Notes under the pieces: model-generated | What the model saw: the letters and a program-made list of their open reading frames with translations, nothing else | Databases searched by the model: none | What the model was told of the DNA's origin: nothing | Shown: positions 24,384 to 33,160 of the stretch, in pieces | How positions within the stretch are numbered: the first letter of the stretch is position 1 | How the letters are laid out: each line of letters begins with the position of its first letter | Assembly: GCA_965213595.1 (NCBI GenBank) | Contig: CBDBZO010000006.1 | Coordinates: 1,488,001-1,552,000, forward strand | Source: JBCCFC01 sp965213595 | GTDB taxonomy: Bacteria > Chloroflexota > Anaerolineae > Caldilineales > Caldilineaceae | Direction of reading: 5' to 3' | DNA: 64,000 nucleotides | Program-made: the position numbers and the translations under genes

Positions 24384-26741
24384 ATGACCACCCGCTACTT
24401 CGGCCAGCCGATCAAACGCAACGAAGACCCGCGCCTGCTCACTGGGCGCGCGCAGTTCACCGACGACGTGCAGCTGCCCAACATGCTGCATGTCGCCTTC
24501 CTGCGCAGCGACTACGCCCACGCCCGCCTGCGCGACGTTGACGTGTCGCGTGCGAAGGAGCGACCCGGCGTCGTCGCCGTCTACACCGCCGACGATCTGG
24601 GCGACTACTGGCAGCCGGGGCCGCTGCTGCTGCCGCCGCCGCCGCCCATCAAGCGCCAGCTCTTCCACGAGGCGACGCAGGTTCCGCTGGCGAAGGACAA
24701 AGTGCGCCACGTCGGCGAGCCGATTGCCGTGGTCGTCGCCGAGAGCCGCTACATTGCCGAGGATGCGGTCGAGGACATCCGCGTGCGCTACGAGCCGCTG
24801 CCCGTCATTGTTGATTTAGAGAAAGCGCTGGCATCGGACGCCGCGCTGATCCACGAAAACCTCGACAGCAATCTCAACGCCCACGTCATCCAGGAGAAGG
24901 GCAATTACGAGCGGGCGCGCGACGAGGCCGACGTGATCATCAAGCGGCGCTTTCACTACGACCGGGGCACGGCGGCGGCGCTGGAAAATCGCGGCATCGT
25001 GGCCCACTGGGAGGCCAACATCGAGCAGTTGACGATGTGGGACACGACCCAAGCGCCCATCCCCATCCGCAACGGCATTGCGGTCATGCTCGGCTTGTCC
25101 GAAAAGCAGGTGCGCGTGATCGCACCCTTTATCGGCGGCGGCTTCGGGCCCAAAATTATGATGTTCTACCCCGAAGAGGTGCTGCTGCCCTGGATCACCA
25201 TGCGCTTGGGGCGACCGGTCAAGTGGATCGAGGATCGGCAGGAAAATTTCTACGCCACCACGCAGGAGCGCGGTCAAATTCACGACGCGGAGATGGCGCT
25301 CACCCAGGACGGCCAAATCCTGGGCATCCACGACGAATTTCTGCACGACGCCGGGGCCTACGCGCCCTACGGCCTGACGGTCGCCATCAACAGCCAGTGT
25401 ACGCTGCTCGGCCAGTATCGCGTGCCCCACTACTACAGCGAATTCCGCTCCATCTTCACCAACAAGCCCATCGTCACCCCCTACCGCGGCGCGGGGCGGC
25501 AGCACGGCGTCTTTGTCATGGAGCGGCTGCTCGATTTGGCGGCGAAAGAGTTGGGCATCGACCGCACGGAAATCCGGCGCAAAAATCTCATCCCGGCGGA
25601 CTCCTTTCCATACGACAACGAAATCATCTACCAGGACTTTGCGCCGCTGCGCTACGATTCGGGCAACTACGAGCCGGCGCTCGACAAGGCGCTCGACCTG
25701 ATCGACTACCACAATTTCATCGAACACGAGCAGCCGCGACTGCGCGCCGAGGGCAAGCACGTCGGCATCGGCGTGGTGACTTACGTCGAGGGCACGGGCA
25801 TTGGGCCGTATGAGGGCGCAAAGGTCACGGTGGAGACGAGCGGGCGGATTTCGGTGGCGATGGGCATCGGCACGCAGGGGCAGGGACACTACACCTCGTT
25901 TGCCCAGGTCGTGGCCGAGCAGCTGGGCACGCCGATTGAGAACATTCGCGTGGTGACGGGCGACACGAGCGAATTTTACTGGGGCGCGGGAACCTTTGCC
26001 TCGCGCGGGGCCGTGGTGGCGGGCAATGCCGTTCATGCGGCGTCGCTCAAGGTGCGCAAGAAGGCACTCGAACTGGCGGCGGAGGCGCTGGAAGTGGCCG
26101 AGGAGGATTTGGAGATTGTGGACAACGGCGTGCAGGTCAAGGGCACGCCGGATGCGCGCATCGGGCTGGGCGAGCTGGCCGCCCGCGCCAACCCGCTGCG
26201 CGGCGCCGTCAAGCCGGGGACGGAGCCGGGGCTGGAGGCGACCGACTACTTTGGACCCGAAAGCGGCTCGACGGCCAGCGGCGTCCACGCCATGATCGTC
26301 GAAGTCGACCCGCAGACGATGATGGTGGAGATCAAGCGCTACATCGTCGTCCACGACTGCGGCGTGATGATCAACCCGACGATTGTGGAGGGGCAAATCC
26401 ACGGCGGCGTGGCGCAGGGCATCGGCAACGCCTTCTACGAGCAGTTGGTCTTCGACGACGCTGGTCAGCTGCTCAACGCCTCGCTCATGGACTACCTGCT
26501 GCCCACCAGCGACACCGTCCCGCGCATCGAGACCGACCACGTCGAGACGCCCTCGCCGCTCAACCCGCTCGGCATCAAGGGCGCGGGCGAAGCGGGCGCG
26601 ATCCCCGTCGGCGCGCTCTTCGCCCAGGCCGTCGAGGATGCGCTGGCGGGCACGGGCTTGGAGATTTTGGAGATTCCGCTGAGTCCAAGTCGGCTGTGGG
26701 AATTGGTGCGGATGGCGAAGGAGAAAGAGGTGTGGATTTGA
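24384..26741 (+). CDS. Molybdopterin large subunit of a hydroxylase, form II CoxL / xanthine dehydrogenase type
   Basis: 785 residues. The active-site loop reads PYRGAGR, the form II signature, not the AYRCSFR type of true CO dehydrogenase, so it likely hydroxylates an N-heterocycle or aldehyde. The catalytic Glu lies in GIKGAGEAG near the C-terminus, and the pterin-binding GGGFGPK and GQGHYTSFAQ segments are present. The ATG at 24384 starts the family's RYFGQPIKRNEDPRLLTG segment. It completes an M-S-L operon; an XdhC maturation protein is encoded at 60659, far away. Substrate might be linked to the fdrA/DUF1116/cyclase genes upstream. Confidence 0.93.
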   Translation: MTTRYFGQPIKRNEDPRLLTGRAQFTDDVQLPNMLHVAFLRSDYAHARLRDVDVSRAKERPGVVAVYTADDLGDYWQPGPLLLPPPPPIKRQLFHEATQVPLAKDKVRHVGEPIAVVVAESRYIAEDAVEDIRVRYEPLPVIVDLEKALASDAALIHENLDSNLNAHVIQEKGNYERARDEADVIIKRRFHYDRGTAAALENRGIVAHWEANIEQLTMWDTTQAPIPIRNGIAVMLGLSEKQVRVIAPFIGGGFGPKIMMFYPEEVLLPWITMRLGRPVKWIEDRQENFYATTQERGQIHDAEMALTQDGQILGIHDEFLHDAGAYAPYGLTVAINSQCTLLGQYRVPHYYSEFRSIFTNKPIVTPYRGAGRQHGVFVMERLLDLAAKELGIDRTEIRRKNLIPADSFPYDNEIIYQDFAPLRYDSGNYEPALDKALDLIDYHNFIEHEQPRLRAEGKHVGIGVVTYVEGTGIGPYEGAKVTVETSGRISVAMGIGTQGQGHYTSFAQVVAEQLGTPIENIRVVTGDTSEFYWGAGTFASRGAVVAGNAVHAASLKVRKKALELAAEALEVAEEDLEIVDNGVQVKGTPDARIGLGELAARANPLRGAVKPGTEPGLEATDYFGPESGSTASGVHAMIVEVDPQTMMVEIKRYIVVHDCGVMINPTIVEGQIHGGVAQGIGNAFYEQLVFDDAGQLLNASLMDYLLPTSDTVPRIETDHVETPSPLNPLGIKGAGEAGAIPVGALFAQAVEDALAGTGLEILEIPLSPSRLWELVRMAKEKEVWI

Positions 26742-27103
26742 GACAACAAAAAGGAAAGTCAAATCGAGAACTCATCGACGACGCAAAAAGTGCATACAAC
26801 AGCGCGAGGTGGAGCGCTTTTCTGATTCCGCTATCTGTTGTTGCGATGGTGCTACCGCTAATACTTGATTATGATCAATTTTGGCTTGGCTGGTTTTTGA
26901 TACTTTCCCTTGCGGTACTCGCATCTGCGTTCCTATGCATATCGCTAGCGAACATAAGAATAATTTACGCGGCGAGAAAGCGTACGGGCAATCATCTTCC
27001 AGGTATTAGCAGAAATTTATTATTTGCTGCAATTTCATTGGTGACTCTAGTTGGGAGCCTATACGTTTTGCTAATTTCGTTCCTGTTTTACTCTGGGCTT
27101 TAG
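26732..27103 (+). CDS. Small two-to-three-helix membrane protein
   Basis: 123 residues if started at GTG 26732, which overlaps the large-subunit stop and follows GGAGAAAGAGG; TTG 26738 is another choice. An N-terminal amphipathic segment (LIDDAKSAYNSARWSAFLIP) is followed by helices near 35-53, 58-78 and 95-118. Nearly the same layout, and the segment RNLLFAAISLVTLVG, recurs in the next gene. Base composition is more AT-rich than its surroundings. Function unknown. Confidence 0.6.
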   Translation: MDLRQQKGKSNRELIDDAKSAYNSARWSAFLIPLSVVAMVLPLILDYDQFWLGWFLILSLAVLASAFLCISLANIRIIYAARKRTGNHLPGISRNLLFAAISLVTLVGSLYVLLISFLFYSGL

Positions 27104-27121
27104 ACAAGTCAATTTAGTCTA

Positions 27122-27501
27122 ATGCAAAATGAAAACGATTTGCAGCAAAAATTTATTCGTGATGCGGAAAATGCTTACCACAGTGCGCGATGGAGCGTCT
27201 TTCTGATTCCTTTGTCTGTCGTTGTCGCGGTCGCAATGTATCTTTACAGTGATGCGTGGTGGCCTGTTTGGCTCCTAATGCCTTTTCACGCGGCGCTGGC
27301 TCTCATATTTTTGCGAAAGTCGCTGGCAAATATGAGGGTTATTCGTGAAGCAAGAGAACGCACAAATGAACCGCTTCTGGCCTTGGTAGAAATTTACTCT
27401 TTGCTACAATTTCGCTGACAGTTTTGATTGGTTACTCTTTGATTATTTTATGCCTCCTTGCGCTATACGTATACTTCTTCCACTTCGATCCATACTTTTA
27501 A
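27122..27501 (+). pseudogene. Frameshifted paralog of the preceding membrane protein
   Basis: The first frame (27122-27418) matches the 26732 gene up to TNEPLLALV, then stops after YSLLQFR. From 27388 the next frame continues as RNLLFATISLTVLIG, clearly homologous to the neighbour, and runs to a TAA at 27499-27501. Loss of one G near 27385 would explain it. The pair is a tandem duplication with one copy broken, or the shift is an assembly error. ATG 27122 has a weak ribosome site. Confidence 0.65.
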
Positions 27502-27607
27502 TAGTTTGTTGCGAGAAAGCGTAGAACAGTCCGTTCGCACGTAGGCGTGCGAACTCCTCGTTTGATTGTTTTTTGTCGGCGAGAATTACGATTGGCAAAG
27601 GTGTGAT

Positions 27608-28300
27608 ATGTCTTTCATGGAAAAAACGCTGCGCGAGGTGGCAGCCGACTATGAGATTTGGCTGCCCATGAGCTACGAAGAGTGGCGCACGCAGATCGAC
27701 GAGTCCCGGCAAACCGAGTGGGTCAGTGGCGAAGCGATTATCTTTGCCTCGTTGAGTTTACGGCATCAAGATGTCAAAACGTATCTGTTAACGCTGCTGG
27801 GCACGTTTGTAAGTCACTTTCAACTTGGCGACATCCTCCCTGCACCCTTCGAGATGAAACTGTCGCCTTCCGGTAACGCGCGCGAGCCGGACATTCTGTT
27901 TGTCGCCACAGAAAACCTGTCGCGGTTCGACGAAGAAAAGCTAAACGGCCCCGCTGATCTCGTCGTGGAGATTATTTCACCCCAAAGCGTACATCGCGAC
28001 ACGAGAGAAAAATTCACCGAATACGAAGCCGCAGGCGTGCGAGAATACTGGAGCGTTGACCCGCGCGCGGGCCGGGAGCAGGCGCAGTTTTTTGTGCTGG
28101 ATGAAAAGGGGCGCTATCGAGAAGCTCTCGTCGAGGATGGCATCTACTGCTCGACCGTGCTCGACGGCTTCTGGCTCAAGGTGGACTGGCTCTGGCCCGG
28201 TCGGCAGCCAGCGCCCGTGTCGGCCTTTGCGGAAATTGTGGGCCTGCCCGCCGAGATGGTCGACCTGCTGCGCGGGATGCAGCGAAGCTCGCGCCATTAG
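27608..28300 (+). CDS. Uma2-family (DUF820) putative endonuclease
   Basis: 230 residues. Uma2 proteins have a PD-(D/E)XK nuclease fold and are abundant in Chloroflexota and cyanobacteria; their role is unclear. The core is visible: EPDILFV, DLVVEIISPQS and the following K...YEAAGVREYWSVDP segment. The acidic residues of EPD and VEI and the Lys match the expected active site. The start with MSFMEK at 27608 is preceded by AAAGGTG. Stands alone between the small membrane genes and the GNAT/PIG-L pair. Uma2 proteins often derive from mobile elements, but no partner is seen. Confidence 0.87.
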   Translation: MSFMEKTLREVAADYEIWLPMSYEEWRTQIDESRQTEWVSGEAIIFASLSLRHQDVKTYLLTLLGTFVSHFQLGDILPAPFEMKLSPSGNAREPDILFVATENLSRFDEEKLNGPADLVVEIISPQSVHRDTREKFTEYEAAGVREYWSVDPRAGREQAQFFVLDEKGRYREALVEDGIYCSTVLDGFWLKVDWLWPGRQPAPVSAFAEIVGLPAEMVDLLRGMQRSSRH

Positions 28301-28347
28301 CGGCCCGTCATCTAACGCACTTTGGCGCGTTTTGCAAAGCAGGCGGC

Positions 28348-28382
28348 GAATTCATTCGTCGCCGATGGGAGTCGACGAAGCG
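28348..28382. repeat. GAATTCATTCGTCGCCGATG repeat
   Basis: Shares 19 of 20 bases plus a following CGACGAAGCG with 23524-23558. TTCGTCG/CGACGAA can form a small hairpin. It lies in the spacer between the convergent Uma2 and GNAT genes. Confidence 0.65.
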
Positions 28383-28390
28383 CGCGCCTC

Positions 28391-29029
28391 TTATCCAGGG
28401 TGACTTCGCTGAAACCGTTTGACATCCAACCCCAGAATCGCATACGGCCGCTTCACCCCCGGAAAGTGAAAGGGCTCGATCAGCGGCTGCCAGCCGCGGC
28501 GATTGTAAAGGTGGCGGGCCACGGTGCGGCCCGTCATGGTGGAGAGCAGGGCCGTGTCGTGGGGAATGTGCTGGAAGAGCGCATCGTGCAGGCGGCTGCC
28601 GAGGCGACAGCCCTGGTGCGAGGGGCGCACCCCCAGCTCGACCAGCTCGAACGCCTCGACCATCCAGCGCTGGACTGCCCCGCCGGCCAGCTTCCGGCTT
28701 ACGGTGTCATACCACCACTGGCCGGGCTGGCAGGTGTAGCCGTGTGCCCAGCCGACGACCTGGCCCGTCTTGTTATTTCCCGCTGGAATTTCCCGCGCCG
28801 CAAAGCAGGTAAAGCCTGCGCGCTCGATGTGTGAAGCGAAAAAGTCGACAAAGCGCGACACGTCCGCTTCGCTCTCGTTGTAGGGCGGCGCGGAGAAGGC
28901 CGCGCGGTAGGCGTCGATGATCTCCTCGCGCACGCTCTCCAACTCCGTGCGTGAAACGGCAGCGATCTCCACGCGTGAAGCCGCCGAGCTGGCCGCTGCC
29001 CCACCTCCAACGCTGCGCTCCGTCACCAC
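28391..29029 (-). CDS. GNAT-family acetyltransferase
   Basis: 212 residues. GNAT enzymes move acetyl groups from acetyl-CoA to amines. The acetyl-CoA motif A region is seen in ELGVRPSHQGCRLGSRL (about 132-148), with V/I.P.Q G.G-type spacing. A long N-terminal part contains AYRAAFSAPPYNE. The start is GTG at 29029, overlapping the PIG-L stop (29023-29025), so translation is probably coupled. The PIG-L deacetylase upstream acts on acetylated sugars or amines, but a joint pathway is speculative. Confidence 0.78.
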   Translation of the reverse strand: MVTERSVGGGAAASSAASRVEIAAVSRTELESVREEIIDAYRAAFSAPPYNESEADVSRFVDFFASHIERAGFTCFAAREIPAGNNKTGQVVGWAHGYTCQPGQWWYDTVSRKLAGGAVQRWMVEAFELVELGVRPSHQGCRLGSRLHDALFQHIPHDTALLSTMTGRTVARHLYNRRGWQPLIEPFHFPGVKRPYAILGLDVKRFQRSHPG

Positions 29030-29736
29030 GTCCCCACCTTCCTGAAGCTTTCAGCGTACTCAACGTCGATAAGCTCGCCGTTTCTACCGTCGATTTTCTT
29101 GAGCCACTCGAGGTTCTCCTCGCCTTCCGGGAACTGGCTTTCGTGCGCTTTGCAAGCGGCCATCTTCTTGTCGTAGACATCGCTTACATCGATGGTGATT
29201 TGCGCTCTGCCTGGGCTGAAGAGGAAGATGCGCTCGACCTGCGCTGTCTGCAAATCACCGTGCAGCTGCGCGGATTGGTAGAGCGACATTTTGGAGGGCA
29301 TAAACGCATCAATGGCAACCTGGCCCGCGGCGCGGTGATCGGGATGAATTTGGCCTTGCCAGTAAGGGTCGAAGGCGAAGACGGTGTCGGCCTGGGTAAG
29401 GCGGTAGAGGCGGGCGACTTCGGCGCGCAGGGCGAGGTTGGGGACGAGTTCGCCGTCGGGGTGGCCGAGGTTGTGGGTGGCGCACAGGCTGAGAATTTGG
29501 GCGGCGGCGTCCGTCTCCACCAGCCGACGCGCGCCAATCGCTGGCCGCGACATCTTGCGGTCCTGCGCGCCAATGTCGCCCAGCGTGCAGTTGACGGAGT
29601 GCACCTCGACGCCGCGCTGCACCAGCTTCCAAATTGTGCCGCCGCACATGCACTCCAAATCGTCCGGGTGCGCGGCCACCACGATCAGCCGCTTGACTTC
29701 GTCAAACGCTTCCAGCCCGCGCAAAGAATCTGCCAT
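29023..29736 (-). CDS. PIG-L family deacetylase
   Basis: 237 residues. PIG-L/LmbE enzymes are zinc-dependent N-deacetylases of GlcNAc-type substrates. The zinc motif AAHPDDLECMCGG (about 20-32) and the distal HPDHRAAGQ with its catalytic/zinc His are intact. The ATG at 29736 has GGAG 7 bases upstream; a TTG at 29754 is less likely. Its end overlaps the GNAT gene by seven bases. Substrate not readable; relatives make mycothiol, bacillithiol or modify antibiotics. Confidence 0.88.
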   Translation of the reverse strand: MADSLRGLEAFDEVKRLIVVAAHPDDLECMCGGTIWKLVQRGVEVHSVNCTLGDIGAQDRKMSRPAIGARRLVETDAAAQILSLCATHNLGHPDGELVPNLALRAEVARLYRLTQADTVFAFDPYWQGQIHPDHRAAGQVAIDAFMPSKMSLYQSAQLHGDLQTAQVERIFLFSPGRAQITIDVSDVYDKKMAACKAHESQFPEGEENLEWLKKIDGRNGELIDVEYAESFRKVGTW

Positions 29737-29835
29737 CGACTTGCTCCAATCCAAGGGGGATGTTGGTTGAAGCGAGTGTGGCAGATTCGGGGCGGGCGCT
29801 CCGCAAGAATGCGCTCATTTTGGAGGGGAAGCAGC

Positions 29836-29881
29836 AAGCGTCGGGTACGGGCACGCCATGGCGTGCCCGTACCCGACGCTT
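29836..29881. terminator. 46-bp perfect palindrome after the S9 peptidase gene
   Basis: A perfect dyad centred between 29858 and 29859. It contains the 20-bp core GGGCACGCCATGGCGTGCCC, shared with the palindrome at 58825-58884. On the minus strand it follows the peptidase stop by 27 bases; likely transcript end or stabiliser. Confidence 0.65.
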
Positions 29882-29908
29882 ACCTATCTGCCTGATCCCG
29901 TCTACCCG

Positions 29909-32458
29909 TTATTCTCCCTGCGTCACCAGCGGCAGCCACACGTCGCGCTGCTGCGCATCGGGGATGCCGTTGCGGTCCGCGTCGATGACGTCGCCATCCG
30001 CGACCGCGCCGCCGTTTGAACCGAGGTAGTACTGGAACCAGCGCAGCTGTTCCTGCGCAGCGTAAAGCTGATTGCTGGGAATCCCCAGCCCGTGCCCTTC
30101 AAAGGCGAACTTGACGAAACGTGAATCCACGCCCTGCTCCACAAGCTGCGCGTGCATGTTTTCGTCCAGCACGATGGGCAGGAAGTCAAACGTGCCCTTG
30201 AAGAGGAGCAGCGGCGTCTTCATGCTGTCGACGTTGTAGGCGGGCGAATCCTGCAGGAACTCTTCCGTATGTTCGTAAGGGTTGATCGGCCCTTCCAGGT
30301 AGGGCAGGAACTCCTGGTAGCCGCGCGTCCACTCGACGACGAGGTCGATCAGCGAGCACTGGGCGTTGGCCGCCGCGTAAAGATCGGGGTGGCGCGCGAT
30401 GCTCTGCGTGGTAAAGTAGCCGCCGTAGGAGCAGCCGGTGATGCCCAGCTTGTCCTCGCTTGTCCAGCCGCGGAAGATCATCTGCTGGCTGATTTCGGCC
30501 TGCTCGTCGATGTCGATCTGGCCAAAGTTGCGACCGTCCGCCAGCGCCTCCAGCTGTTCCGGCCCGTAACCATCGCGGCCCTGCAGCGGCATCACGAGCA
30601 GCGGGTAGCCAAAGGTCGGCAGCAGCGCAAAAGGATTTTCGACGTTCGCCCCGTACTGCGCAAAGATCGGGTTGATCGGCCCACCTTCCTGCCACACCAC
30701 CAGCGGCACGTTCTGCGGTGGGAAGGCCATCGAATCGGGCAGGATCAGGTAGCCCTCGCGCGTTGCGCCGTTCACGAGCGTGAACGATACCGGCTCGGCC
30801 CGCGCGGCCGCCGCCTCGCTCGCCGCCGCGTTGACGCCCGTCAGCGGCAAGAGCTCGCCGCTGCTGAGATCCAGCCGCACGATTTCCGGCGGCTGCGTCC
30901 ACGACATGTAGCTGAAGACAAACTGATCGAGCGCGGGCGTGAGGCGACCCTGATATGAAATGCCCGGCGCTGGATTGAGCAAGACGGGCTCGCCGCCGCC
31001 GACGGCGTAGCGGTAGGCCGTGTAGTTGGTGGCCTCCACGGTTTGAATCAACACGTCGCTGGGGCTGATAAAGCGCGCGTCGGGGAAGAGGCCCCACGTC
31101 TGCACCACGAGCTCGTCGACCGGCTGCGTGCCGCTGTAGAAGCGCAGGCCGGACTGCTTGGCGAAGAGGTAGGACGGGTAGGTGCGACCTTCCGGCTGCG
31201 ACGGGTAGTTGAAGCCCGCCACCCACGTCGCCCCGTCCGGCGCCCAGTCGGCGACGCCGTTAAAGGTTGTGCCGTCATCGCCCGCATCGCTATCATCTGC
31301 CGGGCGCAGCGTTTGCGATTCGCCGCTCGCCAAATCAAAAATGGTGATTTGGTTGTTCTGGTAGACGGGATTCTCCTCCGGCGGCAGTTGGCCCGTCACG
31401 TCTTTGTAGGTGAGCGAGGAAATCAGCGCGCCATCGTAGAAGGGGCGCACTTCGTCCTGCTCGAAAAAGCCGGCGTAAACCAGGGCGATCTGCTCGCCAT
31501 CCGGCTGCCAAAAGGCGCTGGCGAGAAAGGTTCCCGGCGGCAGCGAAGCCAGCGGCGTCAGGCTGGGCGCGGCCAGATCGAGCACGGCCAGCTCGCTCTG
31601 CTCCGCCGTCACCTGCAGCACCGCTTGGTCGTCGCCGCTGGCGGGGTGGAACAGGCCGCTGGCTTTGCCCGACACGGGATAGGCCGCGGCCAGCTTCTCG
31701 GCCCAAGGCAGCTCGCGCGCGGCGGATGGTCCAAAGCCTTCCGTCAGCGACACAGTCTCCGTCGCCGGCGCGCGACCGCGAATCGCGTCCACGCCGCTGG
31801 CCTCGACTTCGCCCTGGGCGAGCGGCGCTTCGGGCACAAAGAGAATCAGCACCTTGGTCAAGTCGGGCGAAACGGCCAGCGGCACGCCCGGCAGCGGCAC
31901 ATCCAACAGCTCCACGCTGATCGAGCCGTCGGCGCGGTCGATTAGGACGCGCACCAGCTCGGGCACAAAGCTTTCCAAATTGTAGGCCAGCACCTCCAGC
32001 GTGTCGATGTCGCGCCAAACGTAGTCGCTAATGGGGCCGAAGCGAAACAGATTGGGGCTCACGGCCACCGTCGAGCCATCCAACACGTTGAGCAGGAGCA
32101 GCTCAAAGCCAACGCCCGCCAGCGCGACTTCCCCGTCTGGGCTGATGGGGCTGAGCAGCGCGGGATAGCTGACGTTTTGCAGCGTGGCGATGGTGTTCAG
32201 GGTTGACTCGTCGTAGAGGGGCGCGGGCGGCGCATCGGGGAAGACGGTCAGCACTTCGTTGGCGGGGGGCGCGGCGGGCAGCGTGCCGCCGGGGGTGGTG
32301 CCGCCGGGGGTCGTTTGGCCGGGGGCGGCTGGAGCGGGGTTTGCTGACGGGACGTTGCTGGTTTGGGCCGAGGCGGGGGCAAAGCTGGCGGACAGCGCCA
32401 GCAGCATCACAAAGAGCGCGCTCCACAAAGAGCGCCGCAGCGTGGGTCGACTTGACAT
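29909..32458 (-). CDS. Secreted S9-family (prolyl oligopeptidase-like) peptidase
   Basis: 849 residues. An N-terminal signal peptide ends near ASAQ (residues 1-32), then a Pro/Ala/Gly-rich linker, a beta-propeller-like region with repeated PDGE and WAPDG-type blades, and a C-terminal alpha/beta hydrolase domain. The triad is seen as GCSYGG (Ser), FDFLP (Asp in TFDF) and FEGHGL (His). The last 40 residues carry a calcium-loop-like DADRNGIPDAQ. ATG 32458 is preceded by AGGAG. Likely releases small peptides outside the cytoplasm. Single gene. Confidence 0.87.
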   Translation of the reverse strand: MSSRPTLRRSLWSALFVMLLALSASFAPASAQTSNVPSANPAPAAPGQTTPGGTTPGGTLPAAPPANEVLTVFPDAPPAPLYDESTLNTIATLQNVSYPALLSPISPDGEVALAGVGFELLLLNVLDGSTVAVSPNLFRFGPISDYVWRDIDTLEVLAYNLESFVPELVRVLIDRADGSISVELLDVPLPGVPLAVSPDLTKVLILFVPEAPLAQGEVEASGVDAIRGRAPATETVSLTEGFGPSAARELPWAEKLAAAYPVSGKASGLFHPASGDDQAVLQVTAEQSELAVLDLAAPSLTPLASLPPGTFLASAFWQPDGEQIALVYAGFFEQDEVRPFYDGALISSLTYKDVTGQLPPEENPVYQNNQITIFDLASGESQTLRPADDSDAGDDGTTFNGVADWAPDGATWVAGFNYPSQPEGRTYPSYLFAKQSGLRFYSGTQPVDELVVQTWGLFPDARFISPSDVLIQTVEATNYTAYRYAVGGGEPVLLNPAPGISYQGRLTPALDQFVFSYMSWTQPPEIVRLDLSSGELLPLTGVNAAASEAAAARAEPVSFTLVNGATREGYLILPDSMAFPPQNVPLVVWQEGGPINPIFAQYGANVENPFALLPTFGYPLLVMPLQGRDGYGPEQLEALADGRNFGQIDIDEQAEISQQMIFRGWTSEDKLGITGCSYGGYFTTQSIARHPDLYAAANAQCSLIDLVVEWTRGYQEFLPYLEGPINPYEHTEEFLQDSPAYNVDSMKTPLLLFKGTFDFLPIVLDENMHAQLVEQGVDSRFVKFAFEGHGLGIPSNQLYAAQEQLRWFQYYLGSNGGAVADGDVIDADRNGIPDAQQRDVWLPLVTQGE

Positions 32459-32711
32459 ATTTCTCCTCCAAAGAGCAAAGCGAGATTGACGAAGAGACGA
32501 TTGAGAAAACGACAGCAGGAAAAACAGAGCGATGACAATAGAGCAACAGCGGTAGAACAACAGCAACGGAGCGGACGGATCGCTGCACAATTGCTGGCTA
32601 GACTGTATCACCGGATGGGGAAGCTGTAAATAGATCGTTCATTATTCGTTGACTAAGCGTGTCCTTGTGCAAATCTTTGTGGGCGGCAAGCGTCTGGTGT
32701 AGACGCTTATA

Positions 32712-32754
32712 CGAGGAGAGGGCCCGCCGATGAAATCGGCGGGCCCTCTCCTCG
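32712..32754. terminator. Strong 20-bp GC hairpin
   Basis: CGAGGAGAGGGCCCGCCGAT (32712-32731), loop GAA, exact complement (32735-32754). No T run follows on either strand; it may be a dispersed palindrome rather than a true terminator. Confidence 0.5.
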
Positions 32755-32851
32755 CGTGTATATTTTGAAGACGTGGTTACAAAAACGCCCAAAGGCCGCG
32801 GCGGTCGTGGAAGGATCAAATTTTGTCATTCCCGCCGGGTACCCCCTGAGT

Positions 32852-33002
32852 GCGCAATGGCGTTAAGTTAAGCAAGCTGGTTCCCACGCAGAGCGTGGGA
32901 ACTCAATCCGGAGGCTCTGCCTGCAGAGGGGAGGCGGAGCCTCCCGCAGCGCATTCCACGCGGAGCGTGGAACGAGGAGGCTCTAACTTAACGCCATTGC
33001 GC
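32852..33002. repeat. Nested palindrome with 19-bp perfect ends in a long gene-free spacer
   Basis: Ends 32852-32870 and 32984-33002 are exact inverted repeats (GCGCAATGGCGTTAAGTTA). Inside lie GTTCCCACGC/GCGTGGGAAC (32880-32902), GGAGGCTC/GAGCCTCC (32910-32944) and TTCCACGC/GCGTGGAA (32954-32972). It appears to interrupt a REP-like TCATTCCCGC...GCGGGAAT sequence. No gene is supported in 32459-33160. Confidence 0.8.
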
Positions 33003-33160
33003 GAACGCGGGAATCAGCGCGACCAAGATGGATTCCCATTTTCACGGGAGTGACAAGACTACCCGGTCTCGGCTTCACCGGCCCGCGCTTGACCAACGAG
33101 TAGACTCTCCTCTCCACAAATTATGGTATCCCCCTGCCCTTCGCGCGGAAAGCGCTTCGG

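Noticed and set aside
24384..26741. Aerobic CO dehydrogenase large subunit
   Set aside because: The active-site loop is PYRGAGR, not AYRCSFR, so it is a form II/xanthine dehydrogenase-type enzyme.
24816..26762. Long open frame (648 codons) antisense to the molybdenum large subunit
   Set aside because: It mirrors the real gene, is rich in Arg/His/Asp/Val as expected from high-GC antisense, and shows no domain.
32850..33053. 67-codon frame in the long spacer
   Set aside because: It translates the nested palindrome (repeat-derived peptide); no ribosome site or family.
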